49,871 nucleotides of DNA from the NCBI GenBank assembly GCA_029960085.1, contig JASCPG010000015.1:1-49871 (forward strand). Direction: 5' to 3'. Position 1 is the first letter of the stretch. Each line of letters starts with the position of its first letter. Below the pieces are notes generated by a model, which saw only the letters and a program-made list of their open reading frames with translations, was not told the DNA's origin and made no database searches. This DNA comes from Microbacteriaceae bacterium PS02067 (GTDB taxonomy: Bacteria > Actinomycetota > Actinomycetes > Actinomycetales > Microbacteriaceae). Positions 11,466 through 19,908 of this stretch are shown piece after piece. The position numbers and the translations under genes were made by a program.

Positions 11466-11510
11466 ATGAGTGTATGGGATGTTCTCGGCAAGATGCTCCG
11501 CCTCTGGTAA
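11466..11510 (+). CDS. Small ORF, 14-residue amphipathic peptide
   Basis: Encodes MSVWDVLGKMLRLW and stops with TAA. It is preceded by a strong Shine-Dalgarno sequence (GGAGGTG at 11,454-11,460) five bases from the ATG. Two Trp, several Leu/Val/Met and one Asp, one Lys and one Arg would give a short amphipathic helix with net charge about +1. It uses codons rare at this GC content (GTA, GTT, AGT, GAT). It lies 21 bp ahead of the histidine kinase and opposite the response regulator, so it could be a signal peptide sensed by the kinase, a leader peptide setting kinase translation, or a small membrane-active peptide. There is no signal sequence or processing partner nearby, and no homologue is recognised. 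Confidence 0.55.
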   Translation: MSVWDVLGKMLRLW

Positions 11511-11531
11511 GGCGGCCCACGAGATAATCGC

Positions 11532-12707
11532 GTGGTGAGTTCCCTGCGGGCGATGACCGCCCACTACCTGCGTGCGCCGTTCTGGTCGTATCGACCCGTG
11601 CGGCCGGTCGTTCGACGGTTGCTGATAGCCCTGGCGGCCGTCCTCCTGATCTTGGACTCGTTACTCCGGGCGACGAGCGGGATGGAAGTCCCGATCCTTC
11701 AGGCGGTCGTGACGACAGGGATTGCCCTCTGCATCGGGCTCTTCGCCTGGCGCCCTTCCATCGCCGCGGTCGTGCTGATTCTGCTCACGATCGGGGCGGC
11801 TATCGCTGGCGTTGCGCGGGACAGCCTCATCGCGACCGCTCTCATCGCGGGGCTCGTTGCGCTCACCTGCAGCGGGATGCTGACTCTCCTCTACGGGTTC
11901 GGCCTGGCGGTCGCCATCATCGCGGCTGTGCTCTCGCCCGCGATCCGATTGGAATCACTTTCGGCTGTCGTCGTCTTCTTCTTCGGGGCGGTGAGCGGCT
12001 CGATCGGATTCGCCGTCCGACAACAGAACGAGAGGGCCGTCATGCTGGCGACGCGGCTCGAGGCCACCGAACAGGAGGTCGCCGAGCAGCTTCGGCACGA
12101 ACGAGATCTCATCGCCGACGAGCTGCACGACATCGTCGCGCACGAGATCACGATCGTCGCTCTGCATGCGGCAGTGCTCGAGCACACGGAGGACTCCACA
12201 ACCCGTACCCAATCCCAGACGGCCATCCGTGAGGCGGCCGTCCAAGCCCTCACCGACATTCGGCGCGTGCTCGGGATGGTGCGCGGCGAGGAGAGCCTGT
12301 CGCCGGAGCGGGTCCCCTCCCGAGACGGCATCCCCGGCACGGTCGCGGACGTCACCCGAGAGCTGACGAGAGCCGGCATCTCGGTGACGACGGACATCCC
12401 CGACCAGGTCCGCTTGCCGAGCACCTCGCTCGTCGCTCTGACGCGCGTCATGCGCGAGAGCTCGACGAACGTCCTGAAGCACGCGACGGGAGCGACGAAC
12501 GTCCATATCGCGCTGACGGTGCAGCGCGGGTGGGCCCACCTCGAGTTCCGTGACGACTCGCCCCCGGCGCGCACCGCCGGTCTTCCCGCGTCGGGCTACG
12601 GCATCATGCGGCTCCGCGAGCGGTTCCGCGTGTTCGGCGGCTCGTTCTCGGCCGAGCGACGGCCGGAAGGATGGGTCGTGTCGGCATCGCTTCCACTGGA
12701 GTCCTGA
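11532..12707 (+). CDS. Sensor histidine kinase, DesK/NarX (HisKA_3) type
   Basis: About 391 residues. Five or six hydrophobic segments fill residues 25-165 with almost no extracytoplasmic loop, so the signal is likely sensed within or at the membrane. The dimerisation domain has RDLIADELHDIVAHE, with phospho-acceptor His near residue 199. The ATPase domain shows the N-box MRESSTNVLKHA and the G-box GYGIMRLRERFRVFGG. The start is GTG at 11,532 (another GTG at 11,535, ATG at 11,553), and none has a strong ribosome binding site. That suggests translation depends on the upstream 14-codon ORF. It pairs with the divergent response regulator. Confidence 0.93.
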   Translation: MVSSLRAMTAHYLRAPFWSYRPVRPVVRRLLIALAAVLLILDSLLRATSGMEVPILQAVVTTGIALCIGLFAWRPSIAAVVLILLTIGAAIAGVARDSLIATALIAGLVALTCSGMLTLLYGFGLAVAIIAAVLSPAIRLESLSAVVVFFFGAVSGSIGFAVRQQNERAVMLATRLEATEQEVAEQLRHERDLIADELHDIVAHEITIVALHAAVLEHTEDSTTRTQSQTAIREAAVQALTDIRRVLGMVRGEESLSPERVPSRDGIPGTVADVTRELTRAGISVTTDIPDQVRLPSTSLVALTRVMRESSTNVLKHATGATNVHIALTVQRGWAHLEFRDDSPPARTAGLPASGYGIMRLRERFRVFGGSFSAERRPEGWVVSASLPLES

Positions 12708-12725
12708 CCTCCTCAGAGGAATATA

Positions 12726-12760
12726 CGAAAGTCGCAACCGGGCTCGCCATTCGTAGGGCG
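12726..12760. repeat. Box B: second copy of the 35-bp cassette box
   Basis: Matches box A (11,377-11,411) at 28 of 35 positions in the same orientation, beginning 18 bp after the kinase stop codon. The similarity loosely continues downstream (GATG, then CGTAC, then TGTGG...GTGACA in both). Box B may therefore be a duplicated promoter region whose peptide ORF was lost or replaced. No ORF with a good start follows it; a hairpin-rich stretch does. Confidence 0.55.
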
Positions 12761-12784
12761 CGGGTTGATGTCGCGCGCTCGTAC

Positions 12785-12956
12785 TGTGGTGACAGCCGAA
12801 AGCACCGGTCCCCAGTCGGGGCTTTCTACGAGCGCTCAGCAGTCTGGTCTGCGGTTTCGGGGACGCTGTTCCTGCGATCAGGACAGCGTCATCGCGACGA
12901 GACGCGAGCGCCGCGGCGATGGCCCGAAACCGATCCCCCCAGCTCGGTTTCGGGCC
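12785..12956 (+). ncRNA. Candidate structured small RNA downstream of box B
   Basis: The non-coding stretch between the kinase gene and parE can fold into three successive hairpins. The first (12,798-12,826) has GAAAG/CTTTC and CCCC/GGGG stems with a bulge. The second (12,862-12,890) has a 12-bp stem with a single bulged T and a CGAT loop. The third (12,921-12,956) has a perfect 13-bp stem and would be the terminator. It follows box B at promoter-like distance. Reading frames through it look like shadow coding. An RNA gene is inferred from folding alone. Confidence 0.35.
12921..12956. terminator. 13-bp perfect hairpin between the kinase gene and parE
   Basis: The arms at 12,921-12,933 and 12,944-12,956 are exact complements with a 10-nt loop. 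It sits 20 bp past the parE stop codon and about 215 bp past the kinase stop. It can therefore serve as terminator for parE on the minus strand and for anything transcribed from box B on the plus strand. Confidence 0.65.
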
Positions 12957-12976
12957 CCGCGCGTTTCCGGGCCGGT

Positions 12977-15046
12977 TCAGGCGTCGATGGACTCGCGGTC
13001 GAGGCGGTCGCTCGAGGACACGATGAAGTCGCGGCGCGGAGCGACGTCGCTGCCCATCAACAGTTCGAACACGGCTGCCGCGCTCTCCGCGTCTTCGACG
13101 CGCACACGCCGGAGAGTGCGCCCGACGCGGTCCATCGTCGTCGTGGCGAGCTGATCGGCATCCATCTCGCCGAGTCCCTTGTACCGTTGCACCGGCTCCT
13201 GCCAGCGTCGATTCGACTTCTGCAGCTTGCCGAGCAGACCGTGCAGTTCCTGTTCGGAGTACGTGTAGATGGTCTCGTTGGGCTTGGAGCCGGGGTTAAC
13301 GACGATCACCCGATGCAGCGGCGGCACGGCTGCATAGACGCGTCCGGCCTCGATGAGCGGGCGCATGTACCGGAAGAACAACGTGAGCAGGAGCGTCCGG
13401 ATGTGCGCGCCGTCGACGTCGGCGTCGCTCATGAGGATGATCTTGCCGTAGCGGGCCGCGTCGAGGTCGAACGAGCGACCGGAGCCCGCGCCGATCGTCT
13501 GGATGATCGCGGCGCACTCGGCGTTTCCGAGCATGTCGCTGATCGACGCCTTCTGGACGTTGAGGATCTTGCCGCGGATCGGCAGGAGCGCCTGATACTC
13601 GCTGTTGCGGGCGTGCTTCGCGGTCCCGAGGGCGGAGTCCCCCTCGACGATGAACAGCTCGGATTGCGCGACGTCGTTCGTGCGGCAGTCCGCGAGCTTC
13701 ACCGGGAGGGAGGACGATTCGAGGGCGTTCTTGCGACGCTGCGTCTCTTTGTGCGTGCGCGCCGAGATGCGCGCCTTCATCTCCGAGACGATCTTTTCGA
13801 GCACGAGCGCGGTCTGCGCCTTGTCCTCGCGCTTGGTCGAGGCGAACCGCTCGGTGAGCTCCTTCGCGACGACGTTCGCGACGATCGCCCGGACGGCGGG
13901 CGTGCCGAGGATCTCCTTCGTCTGCCCCTCGAACTGAGGCTCCGGCAGCCGGACCGTCAGCACGGCGGTGAGACCGGCGAGGATGTCGTCCTTCTCGAGC
14001 TTGTCGGTGCCCACCTTGAGGCGCCGCGCATTCTGATCCACCTGTGCGCGCAGCACCTTCATGAGGCCCTGCTCGAAGCCGGCCTGGTGCGTGCCGCCCT
14101 TCGGCGTGGCGATGATGTTCACGAACGACCGGGTCACGGTCTCATAGCCCGTCCCCCACCGCAGCGCGATGTCGACCTCGCACTCACGAGCGACCTCGGT
14201 CGGGACCATCGCTCCCCCGGGCTGCAGCACGGGCACGGTCTCGGTGAAGGTTCCGGAACCGGTGAGGCGCCACGTGTCGGTGACGGCGGGGTCGGGCGCG
14301 AGGAACTCCGCGAACTCGGAGATGCCGCCGTCGAAGCGGTACGCGGTCGTGGTCGACTCGTCACCGCGCTCGTCGGCGATGTCGATCTCGAGACCCGGGA
14401 CGAGGAAGGCGGTCTGACGGGCCCGCTGCTCCAGTTCGCCGAGGTGGAACGTGGCATCCTTCGTGAAGATCTGACGGTCCGCCCAGTAGCGGATACGCGT
14501 TCCCGTGACGCCGCGGGCGGCCTTACCGATGACGCGGAGCTCGGATGCCTTGTCGAAGGGCGTGAACGGAGAATCCGGGCCGGGCCCCGCGAAGATGCCG
14601 GGCTCGCCGCGGTGGAACGACATCGCATATGTCTTGCCGCCACGGTCGACCTCGACGTCGAGCCGCTCGCTGAGGGCGTTGACGACGGACGCGCCGACGC
14701 CGTGAAGACCGCCGGAGGCGGCGTAGGAGCCGCCTCCGAACTTGCCGCCGGCGTGGAGCTTGGTGAAGACGACCTCGACGCCGGTGAGGCCCGTGCGCGG
14801 CTCGACGTCGACGGGGATGCCCCGGGCCCGGTCGCGCACCTCGACGCTGCCGTCGCCGTGGAGGACGATGTCGATCTGCGAACCGAAGCCCGCGAGAGCC
14901 TCGTCGACGGAGTTGTCGATGATCTCCCACACGCAGTGCATGAGTCCGCGCGAGTCGGTCGAGCCGATGTACATGCCCGGGCGCTTGCGGACGGCCTCGA
15001 GCCCCTCGAGCACCTGGAGATGGTGGGCGGAATACTCGGCGGTCAC
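12977..15046 (-). CDS. parE: DNA topoisomerase IV subunit B
   Basis: ATPase subunit of topoisomerase IV, about 689 residues. The GHKL ATPase shows EIIDNSVDEALAG and GGLHGVGASVVNALS; the transducer domain follows; the Toprim domain has EGDSALGTAKHARN and DADVDGAHIRTLLL. QRYKGLGEMDADQL and a short C-terminal tail complete it. The length and the absence of the GyrB insert fit ParE. I place the start at GTG 15,046 (TAEYSAHHLQVLEG); TTG 15,055 is an alternative. It is convergent with the histidine kinase and separated from parC by that cassette. Confidence 0.93.
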   Translation of the reverse strand: MTAEYSAHHLQVLEGLEAVRKRPGMYIGSTDSRGLMHCVWEIIDNSVDEALAGFGSQIDIVLHGDGSVEVRDRARGIPVDVEPRTGLTGVEVVFTKLHAGGKFGGGSYAASGGLHGVGASVVNALSERLDVEVDRGGKTYAMSFHRGEPGIFAGPGPDSPFTPFDKASELRVIGKAARGVTGTRIRYWADRQIFTKDATFHLGELEQRARQTAFLVPGLEIDIADERGDESTTTAYRFDGGISEFAEFLAPDPAVTDTWRLTGSGTFTETVPVLQPGGAMVPTEVARECEVDIALRWGTGYETVTRSFVNIIATPKGGTHQAGFEQGLMKVLRAQVDQNARRLKVGTDKLEKDDILAGLTAVLTVRLPEPQFEGQTKEILGTPAVRAIVANVVAKELTERFASTKREDKAQTALVLEKIVSEMKARISARTHKETQRRKNALESSSLPVKLADCRTNDVAQSELFIVEGDSALGTAKHARNSEYQALLPIRGKILNVQKASISDMLGNAECAAIIQTIGAGSGRSFDLDAARYGKIILMSDADVDGAHIRTLLLTLFFRYMRPLIEAGRVYAAVPPLHRVIVVNPGSKPNETIYTYSEQELHGLLGKLQKSNRRWQEPVQRYKGLGEMDADQLATTTMDRVGRTLRRVRVEDAESAAAVFELLMGSDVAPRRDFIVSSSDRLDRESIDA

Positions 15047-15246
15047 AATCTCCAAGACTAAGCCGGGCCGGCGACACGCCGGCGGCGACACGACGGCCGG
15101 CAGGAGAGCGGAGGCGACCGGGGCGTGGGCCGCGTACGCGCACAGCGAAATGTGACCGGATCGCGGCATACCCGCAGGTTTCGCGTGGTTGTATGTGTCA
15201 CACGCATCACCGAGCATCGCATCGCATGTACCGAGGAGGAACCGAA

Positions 15247-15465
15247 ATGAGCATGTCGACCACCGCAGAGCCCGCCGTCCTCGAGTACCGTCTCAGCGCC
15301 ACCGACCGTTGCGACTCGTGCGGCGCCCAGGCCTACATCGCGGCCGAGGTCAACGGCAGCGAACTGCTCTTCTGCGCACACCACGGACGCAAGTACGAAG
15401 AGAAGCTGCGCGCCGTCGCCACCTCGTGGCACGACGAGACCGCTCGCCTCGCAGAGGCCCGCTGA
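15247..15465 (+). CDS. DUF7455-type small zinc-ribbon-like protein
   Basis: A 72-residue protein with a strong ribosome binding site (GAGGAGG) and ATG at 15,247. It carries CDSCGAQAY and, 20 residues later, LLFCAHHGRKYEEKL. The Cys/Cys...Cys/His set could bind one zinc ion. Small proteins of this type with the CGAQA motif are common next to topoisomerase and sigA genes in actinobacteria and are of unknown function. It is a single gene, divergent from parE by 200 bp. Confidence 0.85.
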   Translation: MSMSTTAEPAVLEYRLSATDRCDSCGAQAYIAAEVNGSELLFCAHHGRKYEEKLRAVATSWHDETARLAEAR

Positions 15466-15518
15466 GCACTCCCCCGTAGACTGGTGACGTTCCCCGTCAC
15501 CGGTCCGGAAGGATGTTC

Positions 15519-16544
15519 ATGCCTTCGAGCGCGCTCGCACTCACCGATCGTCTCCGCTTCCTCTGGCAGCGCGCACGGGGGTTCGACGTGCGATCCGTGA
15601 CGGACCGCGCCCACAAGACGGCGCGCATCCACGGCAAGAGCTACCCGCTCGTGCTCGCCGACATGCTGTGGTCGGCGGGCTTCCGGCGCGTCGGCTTCAA
15701 CGACTACATGGAGTTCGACTTCGCGATCCTCTCGCGAGCCGAACGCGCGACCTGGGTGACGAGCCCCCTCGCCCTCGAACTGTCGAAGAAGTACGACGAC
15801 CCGGGCTACGTTCACCACTTCCACGACAAGATCGAGTTCAACCAGCTGTTCGACCGCTTCCTCGGTCGTGAGTGGCTCGATCTCCGCGAATCAGGACCCG
15901 AAGCGCTCGAAGCCTTCGCCGCGAGGCATCCCGTCCTCATCGGCAAGGAGCCGGTGAGCAAGTCGGGCTTCGGCGTCAGCCGCTACGACACCGCCGGCAC
16001 GACCGACTGGGCGGCGCTGCATGCCGAACTCGTCGGCAAGGGCCAGGTGCTCGTCGAGGAGCGCATCCTCCAGCATCCGGATCTCGAGGCGATCGCGCCC
16101 GGCACCGCCAACACCACGCGCGTGACGACCTTCGTGAAGGACGACGGCACGGTCGAGATCGTCAACATGGCCCAGAAGTTCGGACGCGGCAAGGTCAGCG
16201 ACCAGGGCGCCTTCGGCGGCTTCTACACCGCGCTCCACGAGGATGGCCGGGCGATGGGGATGGGGTACGACATCCACGGCGAGTTGTACGCGACGCACCC
16301 CGACACGGGGGCGACGATCTCGGCGTTCCGCCTGCCCGACATGGACGCCGTGCGGGCGCTCATCACCGAGGTCGCGCTCGTCGTGCCGCAGGTGCGGTAC
16401 GTCGGCTGGGACATCGTCGCGACAGCGCAGGGACCTGTCCTCGTGGAGGGCAACTGGGGTGCGGGCGTGTTCGAGAACAAGCCCACGGCCACCGGCATCC
16501 GCCACGGCCACCTGCCCCGCTACCGCGCCGCGATGGGCTTCTGA
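15519..16544 (+). CDS. ATP-grasp family protein (sugar-transfer-associated type)
   Basis: About 341 residues. The central and C-terminal part reads as an ATP-grasp fold: VLIGKEPVSKSGFGVS for the nucleotide-binding region, GQVLVEERILQHPDLEAI, NTTRVTTFVKDDGTVEIV, and near the end YVGWDIVATAQGPVLVEGNW for the metal-binding residues. It resembles the ATP-grasp group found with polysaccharide genes, but here it stands alone. The acceptor substrate is unknown. I chose the ATG at 15,519 because the GGAAGG ribosome binding site abuts the earlier ATG at 15,513. Confidence 0.75.
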   Translation: MPSSALALTDRLRFLWQRARGFDVRSVTDRAHKTARIHGKSYPLVLADMLWSAGFRRVGFNDYMEFDFAILSRAERATWVTSPLALELSKKYDDPGYVHHFHDKIEFNQLFDRFLGREWLDLRESGPEALEAFAARHPVLIGKEPVSKSGFGVSRYDTAGTTDWAALHAELVGKGQVLVEERILQHPDLEAIAPGTANTTRVTTFVKDDGTVEIVNMAQKFGRGKVSDQGAFGGFYTALHEDGRAMGMGYDIHGELYATHPDTGATISAFRLPDMDAVRALITEVALVVPQVRYVGWDIVATAQGPVLVEGNWGAGVFENKPTATGIRHGHLPRYRAAMGF

Positions 16545-16575
16545 CCCGAACCGAGCCGCGCCGCGATCGCGGGTG

Positions 16576-17274
16576 TCAGGCCTTACGGATGACGCCCATC
16601 GGTGTCGACTGATGCCCCTGCCCGAGCGGGTTGTCGGACAGGATGCGCACGAGCTGCTGCTCGCCCTGCTTGTCGAGCGTCGACCCGAGGATGTTTCCGC
16701 CGATGTCGTTGATGTCGACGACGGCGACCTCCGCATCGACGCCCAGCAGCGTACGAAGTCGCGCCGAGACGCCGGCAGGATCGGTCGGTCCGAGCACGAC
16801 GGCCTTGTTGTAGGGCGGAATCGTGCCACTCGTCGGCCCGTCGATCGCGCGCGCCTTGTCCCCCGCGATGCGATAGAAGTCGCCGCGCCGCCCGAACAGC
16901 TTCGTCACGGCGGAGACGGCGGCCGCGAAGAGGATCCGCGGCGTCCCGCATTCGCGCAGCGCCATCTCCATCGTCTCCGGCATTCCGAGGCCGATCCCGT
17001 AGGGGGTGCGCGTGACGTACTTCGACAGGAAGAACGCGAGCTTGCGCGGTGCGATCTCGTCGAGCGTGTACGAGCGTCCCTGCGTGATCGCGACGATCTT
17101 CTCCGTCACGAACAGCGTGTCGCCGGCTTCGACCACAGGGGACGCGTACTCGGCGACGAACGCGTCGAGGTCGTCGCCGGGCATGACGACCCGCGTACGG
17201 ATCGGGATGCGCTTGTACGTGCCCGCGTCGGTCGTGACCGTGAGCGCCTTGCCGTCGTTGGGAGCCTCGCTCAT
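16576..17274 (-). CDS. Coenzyme F420-0:L-glutamate ligase-like (CofE domain) protein
   Basis: A 232-residue protein of the CofE/F420 glutamyl ligase fold, seen from [33 protein letters not shown] and [15 protein letters not shown] with its Asp/Asn metal-site cluster. Authentic CofE adds glutamate to F420-0. Nothing else of F420 biosynthesis is in the window, so the true substrate may differ. The start codon overlaps the sigA stop by 4 bp (ATGA), indicating co-transcription and translational coupling with the primary sigma factor. It is convergent with the ATP-grasp gene. Confidence 0.8.
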   Translation of the reverse strand: MSEAPNDGKALTVTTDAGTYKRIPIRTRVVMPGDDLDAFVAEYASPVVEAGDTLFVTEKIVAITQGRSYTLDEIAPRKLAFFLSKYVTRTPYGIGLGMPETMEMALRECGTPRILFAAAVSAVTKLFGRRGDFYRIAGDKARAIDGPTSGTIPPYNKAVVLGPTDPAGVSARLRTLLGVDAEVAVVDINDIGGNILGSTLDKQGEQQLVRILSDNPLGQGHQSTPMGVIRKA

Positions 17275-18647
17275 TCGAGGTAGTCCCGCAGCGACTGCGA
17301 TCGCGACGGATGCCGCAGCTTCGCCATCGTCTTCGACTCGATCTGGCGGATGCGCTCGCGTGTCACGCCGAAGGTGTCGCCGATCTGGTCGAGGGTCTTC
17401 GGCTGGCCGTCGCCGAGACCGAAGCGCATGCGGATGACGCCCGCCTCGCGCTCGGAGAGCGAGTCCAGGAGCGACTCGAGCTGACGCTGCAGCATCGTGA
17501 AGCCCACGGCGTCTGCCGGGACGACCGCCTCGGTGTCCTCGATGAGGTCACCGAACTCGCTGTCGCCGTCCTCGCCGAGCGGAGTGTGCAGCGAGATCGG
17601 CTCGCGGCCGTACTTCTGCACCTCGATGACCTTCTCGGGCGTCATGTCCAGCTCGCGGCTGAGCTCCTCGGGCGTGGGTTCGCGCCCGAGATCCTGCAGC
17701 ATCTGCCGCTGGACGCGGGCGAGCTTGTTGATCACCTCGACCATGTGGACCGGGATGCGGATCGTCCGCGCCTGGTCCGCCATCGCACGGGTGATCGCCT
17801 GACGGATCCACCACGTGGCGTAGGTCGAGAACTTGAAGCCCTTGGTGTAGTCGAACTTCTCCACGGCGCGGATGAGGCCGAGGTTGCCCTCCTGGATGAG
17901 GTCCAGGAACTGCATGCCGCGACCCGTGTAGCGCTTCGCGAGCGAGACGACGAGACGGAGGTTCGCGCCGAGCAGGTGGCTCTTGGCGCGCTGGCCGTCG
18001 CGGGCGACCCACTGCAGGTCGAGGCCCAGCTGCGACGACTTCTCCGCCGCCGACATGTGGGAGAGCTTCTCCTCGGCGAACAGGCCCGCCTCGATGCGCA
18101 TCGCGAGCTCGACCTCTTCGGCCGCGTTCAGCAGCGGCACCTTGCCGATCTGCTTCAGGTAGTCCTTGACAGGGTCGGCGGTCGCGCCGGTGATCTGGGT
18201 CGAGTAGACCGGAACGTCCTCGTCGTCGTTCGAGGAGATGACGATGGCACCGGTCGGCAGCGGCTCGGTGAAGACGGGCTTCGTCTTGCCGTCCTCTTCC
18301 TCGTCGTCCTCGTCGTCCGTGTCGTCCGTGGCGGCCTTCTTGCCGCCCTTCGCGCTCTGCGTGTCCTCGGATTCCGCGTCGTCGGAGTCGGCATCAGTCT
18401 CGTCGACCTCGTCGCCCATCTCCTCGTCGTCGAGTTCGACCTCGTCGTCGATGTCCTCGTCGTCGGAGCCCTTCTTGGTGGACTTCGCCGGCGATGCCTT
18501 GGTGGCGGGCTTCTTCGCGGGCGCCTTCTTCGCCGCGGCGGGCTTCTTCGCGGGCGCCTTCTTCGCGGGCGCGGTGTCGACGGCCTCTGCCGCCGCGTCG
18601 GTGTCGTCTGCCTTGCGGGTGCGGGTTGTCTTCGTGCCGGAGGTCAC
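17271..18647 (-). CDS. sigA: Primary RNA polymerase sigma factor SigA (RpoD)
   Basis: The housekeeping sigma-70, about 458 residues. A long low-complexity N-terminus comes first: Lys/Ala/Pro repeats ([10 protein letters not shown]) and then acidic Asp/Glu runs. Region 1.2 ([16 protein letters not shown]), region 2 ([20 protein letters not shown] and [17 protein letters not shown]), region 3, and region 4.2 ([20 protein letters not shown]) follow. The start is GTG at 18,647 with AAAGG upstream. It forms an operon with the CofE-like gene. The 236 bp upstream include a TTGACA on the minus strand, but I cannot assign a confident -10. Confidence 0.95.
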   Translation of the reverse strand: MTSGTKTTRTRKADDTDAAAEAVDTAPAKKAPAKKPAAAKKAPAKKPATKASPAKSTKKGSDDEDIDDEVELDDEEMGDEVDETDADSDDAESEDTQSAKGGKKAATDDTDDEDDEEEDGKTKPVFTEPLPTGAIVISSNDDEDVPVYSTQITGATADPVKDYLKQIGKVPLLNAAEEVELAMRIEAGLFAEEKLSHMSAAEKSSQLGLDLQWVARDGQRAKSHLLGANLRLVVSLAKRYTGRGMQFLDLIQEGNLGLIRAVEKFDYTKGFKFSTYATWWIRQAITRAMADQARTIRIPVHMVEVINKLARVQRQMLQDLGREPTPEELSRELDMTPEKVIEVQKYGREPISLHTPLGEDGDSEFGDLIEDTEAVVPADAVGFTMLQRQLESLLDSLSEREAGVIRMRFGLGDGQPKTLDQIGDTFGVTRERIRQIESKTMAKLRHPSRSQSLRDYLE

Positions 18648-18883
18648 GTCTCGCCTTTCACCGACGCGCTGCGTCGGGGTTTCGGACACTAGTAAGACCC
18701 TTGTCAAGCCCTGCGCCGCCCCGTGAAGGGAGTGACACCGGTGAGACAACGGGTCGGTGTCCTATTGTCTCATACCCCAGAGCGGGAATCGGCGCAACGC
18801 CTGGGCGCGCTTTCGCGCTCAGGTCGATGCCGCATCCGCACTGCGTGTGAGGAGAGAACGCGCCGCGGCGGCCCGGCATTCCG

Positions 18884-19807
18884 TCAGCGGCGACCGCGTT
18901 TGTCGTCGTCCGGCCGGCGGTCCGCGAGGAACCTCTCCAGTTCGGCGGCCAACTCGTCCGCGCTCGGCAGATCACCCGTGTGGATGATCGGCTGCGCGTG
19001 GGTCGAGCCGGCCATATAGGAGTCGTAGCGTTCCTCGAGCGTGTGGAGCATGGTGGTGAGCTCGTCGTTGTGCTCGACCTGATCGTCCACCTTCGCGACG
19101 TAATCGCGGTTCTCCTCGCGGATCGTGTCGGCGTCGAAGACGAGTCCCGTCGCCACCGAGATGCTGTCGAGGCCCGCGAGCGCCGCCGCCGGGAACTCCG
19201 TGTCGCCGAGGTAGTGCGGAACGAGCAGGACGAACCCGGCCGTCGGGAGCCCGCTCGCGGCGAGGCGCAGCTCGAGAAGGTGCCCGACCGTCGCGGGGAC
19301 CTGCGTGTGCGGCTTCCACACCGAGTGCGCCTGAGTGAGCTCGCTCCGGGTGCCGCTGACCGTCGTGCCGATCGGACGGGTGTGCGGGACCGGCATCGGG
19401 ATCGAATGCACCCACGTCGCCGTCGAGACCTGCAGCCCTTCCGCGAGACCCACGATGGTCTCCGCGAACGCCTCCCACGCGAAGTCCGGCTCGTAGCCGG
19501 CGAGGAGGACGAACGGCTGGCCGAGCGCATCGTGCGCGAGGGAGAGCTCGAGCCGCTGCGGGCGGTAGTCGAGAAGATGATCCCCGTCGAACGTGATCGA
19601 CGGCCGGCGCGCCCGGTAGTCGAGCAGGACGTCGGCGGAGAACGCGACGACGGGCGACGGGTCGAGGTCGTCCCGGAAGTGCTCGATCATCCGCGAGACG
19701 GCACTGCCGGCATCCGTGAATCCCGTCAGTGCGATGACGAGCGGAAGCCCCGGCGGCACGGGGGGAGCCGACGCGACAAGCTCGTACAGGGGACCACTCA
19801 AGGGCAT
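18884..19807 (-). CDS. PAC2 family protein
   Basis: About 307 residues of the PAC2 (proteasome assembly chaperone 2-like) family. It starts MPLSGPLYELV, followed by PLVIALTGFTDAGSAVSRMI, the conserved VVAFSADVLLDYRARRP segment and WVHSIPMPVPHTRP. This family occurs in most actinobacteria whether or not they have a proteasome, and its bacterial role is not established. It is encoded just upstream of sigA on the same strand with a 236-bp gap, and divergent from the aminopeptidase gene. The C-terminus is a charged tail. Confidence 0.88.
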   Translation of the reverse strand: MPLSGPLYELVASAPPVPPGLPLVIALTGFTDAGSAVSRMIEHFRDDLDPSPVVAFSADVLLDYRARRPSITFDGDHLLDYRPQRLELSLAHDALGQPFVLLAGYEPDFAWEAFAETIVGLAEGLQVSTATWVHSIPMPVPHTRPIGTTVSGTRSELTQAHSVWKPHTQVPATVGHLLELRLAASGLPTAGFVLLVPHYLGDTEFPAAALAGLDSISVATGLVFDADTIREENRDYVAKVDDQVEHNDELTTMLHTLEERYDSYMAGSTHAQPIIHTGDLPSADELAAELERFLADRRPDDDKRGRR

Positions 19808-19908
19808 ACGTCCACTGTACGAGCCGCCGCGCGCCCGGGGGCGGCTTGCCGCTGACAGCGAACACGACGCACCCGACCGCGTGCGCGGCGCGTCCCTAGG
19901 ATGGAGGA

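Noticed and set aside
12765..13154. A plus-strand frame starting after box B that could be a second peptide gene
   Set aside because: The start is a TTG/ATG without a ribosome binding site, and the frame runs through the terminator hairpin into antisense parE. Its residues look like shadow coding.
12671..15061. A 796-codon plus-strand frame opposite parE, and similar long frames opposite parC (7,742-10,132), sucB (22,777-24,528) and glnA (27,379-28,758)
   Set aside because: High-GC DNA lacks stops in the antisense frames. Their translations are compositionally biased and show no motifs, and the opposite frames are clear enzymes.
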